From contig JBMNRD010000004.1 in NCBI GenBank assembly GCA_050944475.1, positions 176,925 to 240,924 on the forward strand: a stretch of 64,000 bases of DNA, in the 5' to 3' direction. The stretch is from RGIG5612 sp050944475. GTDB lineage: Bacteria > Bacillota > Clostridia > Lachnospirales > Lachnospiraceae. Positions 61,342 to 64,000 of the stretch are shown one piece after another. How positions within the stretch are numbered: position 1 is the stretch's first letter; every line of letters begins with the position of its first letter. The position numbers were made by a program, and so were the translations under genes. The notes under the pieces are model-generated. The model was not told the DNA's origin and searched no databases. It worked only from the letters and a program-made list of their open reading frames with translations.

Positions 61342-63759
61342 ATGTTAGGAGCTATTATCGGGGATATCGTGGGTTCCCGTTTTGAATGGAATAATAACAA
61401 GAGTAAGCAATTTGATTTATTAACGTATAAATGTAGTATTACCGATGATTCCATAATGACTTTAGCTATAGCTAAAGCGCTGTTAGAAAGCAAGTCGGAT
61501 TATAGTGACCTGTCCGAAAATGCTGTAAAGTATATGCAGAATATCGGACAACACTACCCAAACTGTGGATATGGTGGGCATTTCAGAGAATGGATATATT
61601 CTGACAATCCAAAACCATATAACAGCTATGGTAATGGGGCAGCGATGCGTGTCAGTGCATGTGGCTTCGTAGCAAATACCCTGGAAGAAGTGAAACAACT
61701 ATCAAAAGCTGTGACAGAAGTAACACACAATCATCCTGAGGGGATAAAAGGTGCAGAGGCAACAGCTGTTGCTATCTTCCTGGCGCGTTCTGGAAAGAAT
61801 TTGCTAGAGATTCGCGACTATATAACAAAGAATTATTACCCGTTGAATTTTTCCCTTGATGAAACACGTGATAATCATGAGTTTAATGAGAGCTGTCAGG
61901 GAACTGTTCCTCAAGCCTTGGAAGCTTTCTTCGAGTCGAAAAATTTTGAAGATTCAATTCGTAACGCCATATCAATTGGTGGCGATAGCGATACCATTGC
62001 AGCTATTACAGGTGGTATCGCAGGAGCTTACTATGGAATACCTACAGATATTAGAAAACATGCTCTGACCTTCCTTGACGAGCGCCTACTTAAGATTTTG
62101 GTAGAGTTTGAAAATAATTATCCATCAAAGATGGAAAAAATCAATTCAGTCGGTAGTATTGGCATCGAAAGAAATGCAGAGACCAAAGTGCAGACTGGGA
62201 ATAGAAAAACTATGATGCAGTCCTCTGTAGAAATAGCAGAGAAAGAACTAAATGATTCGATTCCTACAAATGAAGAGACGACAAGCCAGCAACTATTTAA
62301 TCATCTATTTGAGGCTTGTAATATTCTGCGAGGACCAATAAACCAAGATGAGTATAAAAGTTATGTGACCCCAATCCTCTTTTTTAAGAGAATTAGTGAT
62401 GTTTACGACGAAGAAACTCAAGATGCACTTGAGCGCTCTGGTGGAGATGAGGAGTATGCTAGATTTCCCGAGAACCACAGTTTTGATATTCCTGTGGGAT
62501 GCCACTGGCAAAATGTCAGGGAAGCAAGTGAAAATGTTGGTGTTGCAATCGTCAAAGCAATGAATGGTATTGAGCGTGCTAACCCCGATACTTTAAGTGG
62601 TGTATTTAGTAGCTTTGATGATGCTAATTGGACTGACAAAACTAAACTCTCAGACGAGAGACTAAAAAATTTAATAGAACATATGTCAAAAATAAAAGTT
62701 GGTAATGCGAATTACTCGGCTGATGTTATGGGAGATAGTTATGAATTTCTGATTAAGAAATTTGCTGATTTATCAAAAAAGAATGCTGGTGAATTTTATA
62801 CCCCACGCTCCATTGTCAAACTTCTCATCATGCTTCTGGATCCAAAGATTGGTGAAACAGTCTATGATCCAGCTTGCGGGACTGGAGGAATGCTGATAGA
62901 AGCCATACGGTACATGAAAAACGATAAAATGACGTATGGCCGAATATATGGTCAGGAGAATAATCTATCTACATCTGCAATTGCTAGAATGAATTTGTTT
63001 TTGCATGGTGCAAAGGATTTTAAGATTACACAAGGTGATACACTACGTTCCCCTAATTTTCTTGAGAAAGGTAAATTAAAAACTTTCAATTGCGTTGTAG
63101 CGAATCCTCCCTTTTCGTTGAAAAAATGGGGTTCACAACAATTTAGTACAGATATATATGGTCGAAACATTTGGGGGACCCCAACTGACTCCAATGCTGA
63201 TTTTGCATGGCTGCAACACATGGTGAAGTCGATGGACGAGAAAACCGGCCGTTGTGCTGTTGTTTTACCACAAGGTGTACTATTCCGTGGGGGTAGAGAA
63301 GCAGAAATTCGCAAACAACTGATTGAATCAGACAAGCTAGAATGCATTATTACACTGGTAAGCGGCGTGTTCTATTCAACTGGAGTATCCGCTTGTATTC
63401 TTTTTCTAAACAATAACAAGAAAAATGATCATAAAGGTCGTATATGTATGATCGATGGTTCTGATATATTCACAGCACAACGAGCACAAAATATAATGAC
63501 CGACAATGACGTAGACAAGGTCTACAATTTGTATGGCGATTATAAAGATGTTATTGAAAAAGTAAAAGTGGTCACGATTCCCGAAGTCAAAGATAAGGGT
63601 TATAGTCTAGCGATCAATAATTATATCGAAAGAAAAGAACAAGAAATTACTCCTCCAGCTGAAGTAAGAAAACAGTATTTTGACGCACTTGAAAAAATGA
63701 TTGAGGCTGAAAAAACAATGATGGAATTATTGCTTGAAGGAGGATATGTCAATGAGTAA
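61342..63759 (+). CDS. ADP-ribosylglycohydrolase - HsdM N6-adenine methyltransferase fusion
   Basis: Protein of 805 aa behind AGGAGG. Residues 1-255 are a DraG-type ADP-ribosylglycohydrolase with all Mg sites in place: GDIVGS (7-12), ITDDSIM (33-39) and GGDSDTIAAI (213-222). A linker (265-312) leads to a type I HsdM: N-terminal helical domain TTSQQLFNHLFEA...ILFFKRISDVYDEE (313-358), GEFYTPRSIVKL (483-494), SAM motif DPACGTGG (509-516) and catalytic NPPF (588-591). So it should both remove ADP-ribose and methylate adenine. I know no described type I methylase with this domain. Next gene overlaps by 8 nt. Confidence 0.85.
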   Translation: MLGAIIGDIVGSRFEWNNNKSKQFDLLTYKCSITDDSIMTLAIAKALLESKSDYSDLSENAVKYMQNIGQHYPNCGYGGHFREWIYSDNPKPYNSYGNGAAMRVSACGFVANTLEEVKQLSKAVTEVTHNHPEGIKGAEATAVAIFLARSGKNLLEIRDYITKNYYPLNFSLDETRDNHEFNESCQGTVPQALEAFFESKNFEDSIRNAISIGGDSDTIAAITGGIAGAYYGIPTDIRKHALTFLDERLLKILVEFENNYPSKMEKINSVGSIGIERNAETKVQTGNRKTMMQSSVEIAEKELNDSIPTNEETTSQQLFNHLFEACNILRGPINQDEYKSYVTPILFFKRISDVYDEETQDALERSGGDEEYARFPENHSFDIPVGCHWQNVREASENVGVAIVKAMNGIERANPDTLSGVFSSFDDANWTDKTKLSDERLKNLIEHMSKIKVGNANYSADVMGDSYEFLIKKFADLSKKNAGEFYTPRSIVKLLIMLLDPKIGETVYDPACGTGGMLIEAIRYMKNDKMTYGRIYGQENNLSTSAIARMNLFLHGAKDFKITQGDTLRSPNFLEKGKLKTFNCVVANPPFSLKKWGSQQFSTDIYGRNIWGTPTDSNADFAWLQHMVKSMDEKTGRCAVVLPQGVLFRGGREAEIRKQLIESDKLECIITLVSGVFYSTGVSACILFLNNNKKNDHKGRICMIDGSDIFTAQRAQNIMTDNDVDKVYNLYGDYKDVIEKVKVVTIPEVKDKGYSLAINNYIERKEQEITPPAEVRKQYFDALEKMIEAEKTMMELLLEGGYVNE

Positions 63760-64000
63760 TCGCATTACAATAGATGAATTGCAAACATATTTATGGGATT
63801 CAGCTGTTCTTCTTCGTTCTAGTATAGATGCAGGAGCTTATAAACAATACATTTTCCCGCTGCTTTTCTTTAAAAGAATCAGCGATGTTTATGACGAAGA
63901 GTGTCAAAAAATTCTAGAGCAATTTGGCGATGAGGAAGCCTTAGAGTTTGAAGAAAATCATCGGTTTCAGGTACCCAAAGGTGCTCATTGGAATGATGTT
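63752..64000 (+). CDS. hsdM: Second HsdM-like methyltransferase, 5' part
   Basis: Begins at ATG 63752 inside the end of the fusion gene, with AAGGAGG at 63737-63743, and runs past the window end. The 83 visible residues (ITIDELQTYLWDSA, PLLFFKRISDVYDEEC, FQVPKGAHWNDV) match the N-terminal helical domain of type I HsdM and closely parallel residues 313-390 of the preceding protein. The operon thus encodes at least two HsdM-type proteins. Whether an HsdR follows cannot be seen. Confidence 0.88.
   Translation, partial: MSNRITIDELQTYLWDSAVLLRSSIDAGAYKQYIFPLLFFKRISDVYDEECQKILEQFGDEEALEFEENHRFQVPKGAHWNDV

Noticed and set aside
1..64000. CRISPR array, rRNA genes, insertion sequences or a replication origin
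   Set aside because: No regularly spaced identical repeats, no rRNA signature, no transposase and no DnaA-box cluster were seen.

Overview
The window looks like a chromosomal stretch from an anaerobic Bacillota, most likely a Lachnospirales/Eubacteriales-type Clostridium. The evidence is the gene content: a clostridial-style tad pilus operon with DUF5702, Flp1-like and DUF6382-FHA genes, plus RicT/YaaT, DUF5662, DUF5711, CvpA, oxygen-sensitive radical enzymes, AGGAGG ribosome sites and TTGACA/TATAAT promoters. Most genes are dense, co-directional and often overlap by 1-14 nt. Base composition falls visibly in the glycyl-radical region (about 34.3-42.4 kb) and in the last 4.3 kb, which suggests acquired segments.

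Layout. 1-7.9 kb: 3' part of a tad/Flp pilus operon (CpaF end, TadB, TadC-like, Flp1-like pilin, DUF5702 protein, two TadE-like pseudopilins, prepilin peptidase, DUF6382-FHA protein). 7.9-19.1 kb: housekeeping genes (Nif3-like, rhomboid protease, HIT protein, arylamine N-acetyltransferase, MurG), an S-adenosylhomocysteine salvage pair (deaminase plus SAH hydrolase) with a sirtuin, three envelope or unknown proteins, and tRNA-Cys. 19.3-22.0 kb: a polytopic membrane protein and a methyltransferase.

22.2-34.1 kb: a nitrogenase-like operon joined to a complete-looking molybdenum cofactor locus. A truncated component-1-like protein carries the cluster cysteines. It is followed by a longer component-1 subunit that has lost most of them, and by an intact NifH-like iron protein. 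Then come a MarR regulator, a probable Moco riboswitch with a terminator/antiterminator, ModABC, two MoeA-type proteins, MoaA, MobB, MoaC and a MogA-MoaE fusion. No molybdoenzyme is encoded in the window.

34.3-42.4 kb: a catabolic island bounded by two about 111-bp direct repeats. It holds a transporter-like protein, a glycyl-radical-enzyme homologue whose radical glycine codon is threonine, a LysR regulator, a radical-SAM activase, an SDR dehydrogenase and a BKACE beta-keto acid cleavage enzyme.

42.8-59.3 kb: a mixed core region. It contains a DMT transporter, a GIY-YIG/NAD(P)HX-epimerase fusion, an LpdD-like protein, DUF5662, a secreted nuclease, NAD(P)HX dehydratase, an Ig-like/polysaccharide deacetylase, a guanylate-kinase-like protein, HolB, RicT, two RNA methyltransferases, DeoD, a four-gene lipid cassette (AMP-ligase/ACP, two acyltransferases, ACP) and RlmD.

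59.6-64.0 kb: a low-GC type I restriction-modification-like system that runs off the end. It has a degenerate methylase-HsdS fusion, an ADP-ribosylglycohydrolase-HsdM fusion and the start of a second HsdM. The three strongest candidates for undescribed biology are this DraG-HsdM system, the split nitrogenase-like proteins beside the Moco locus, and the glycine-less glycyl-radical-enzyme homologue with its activase.
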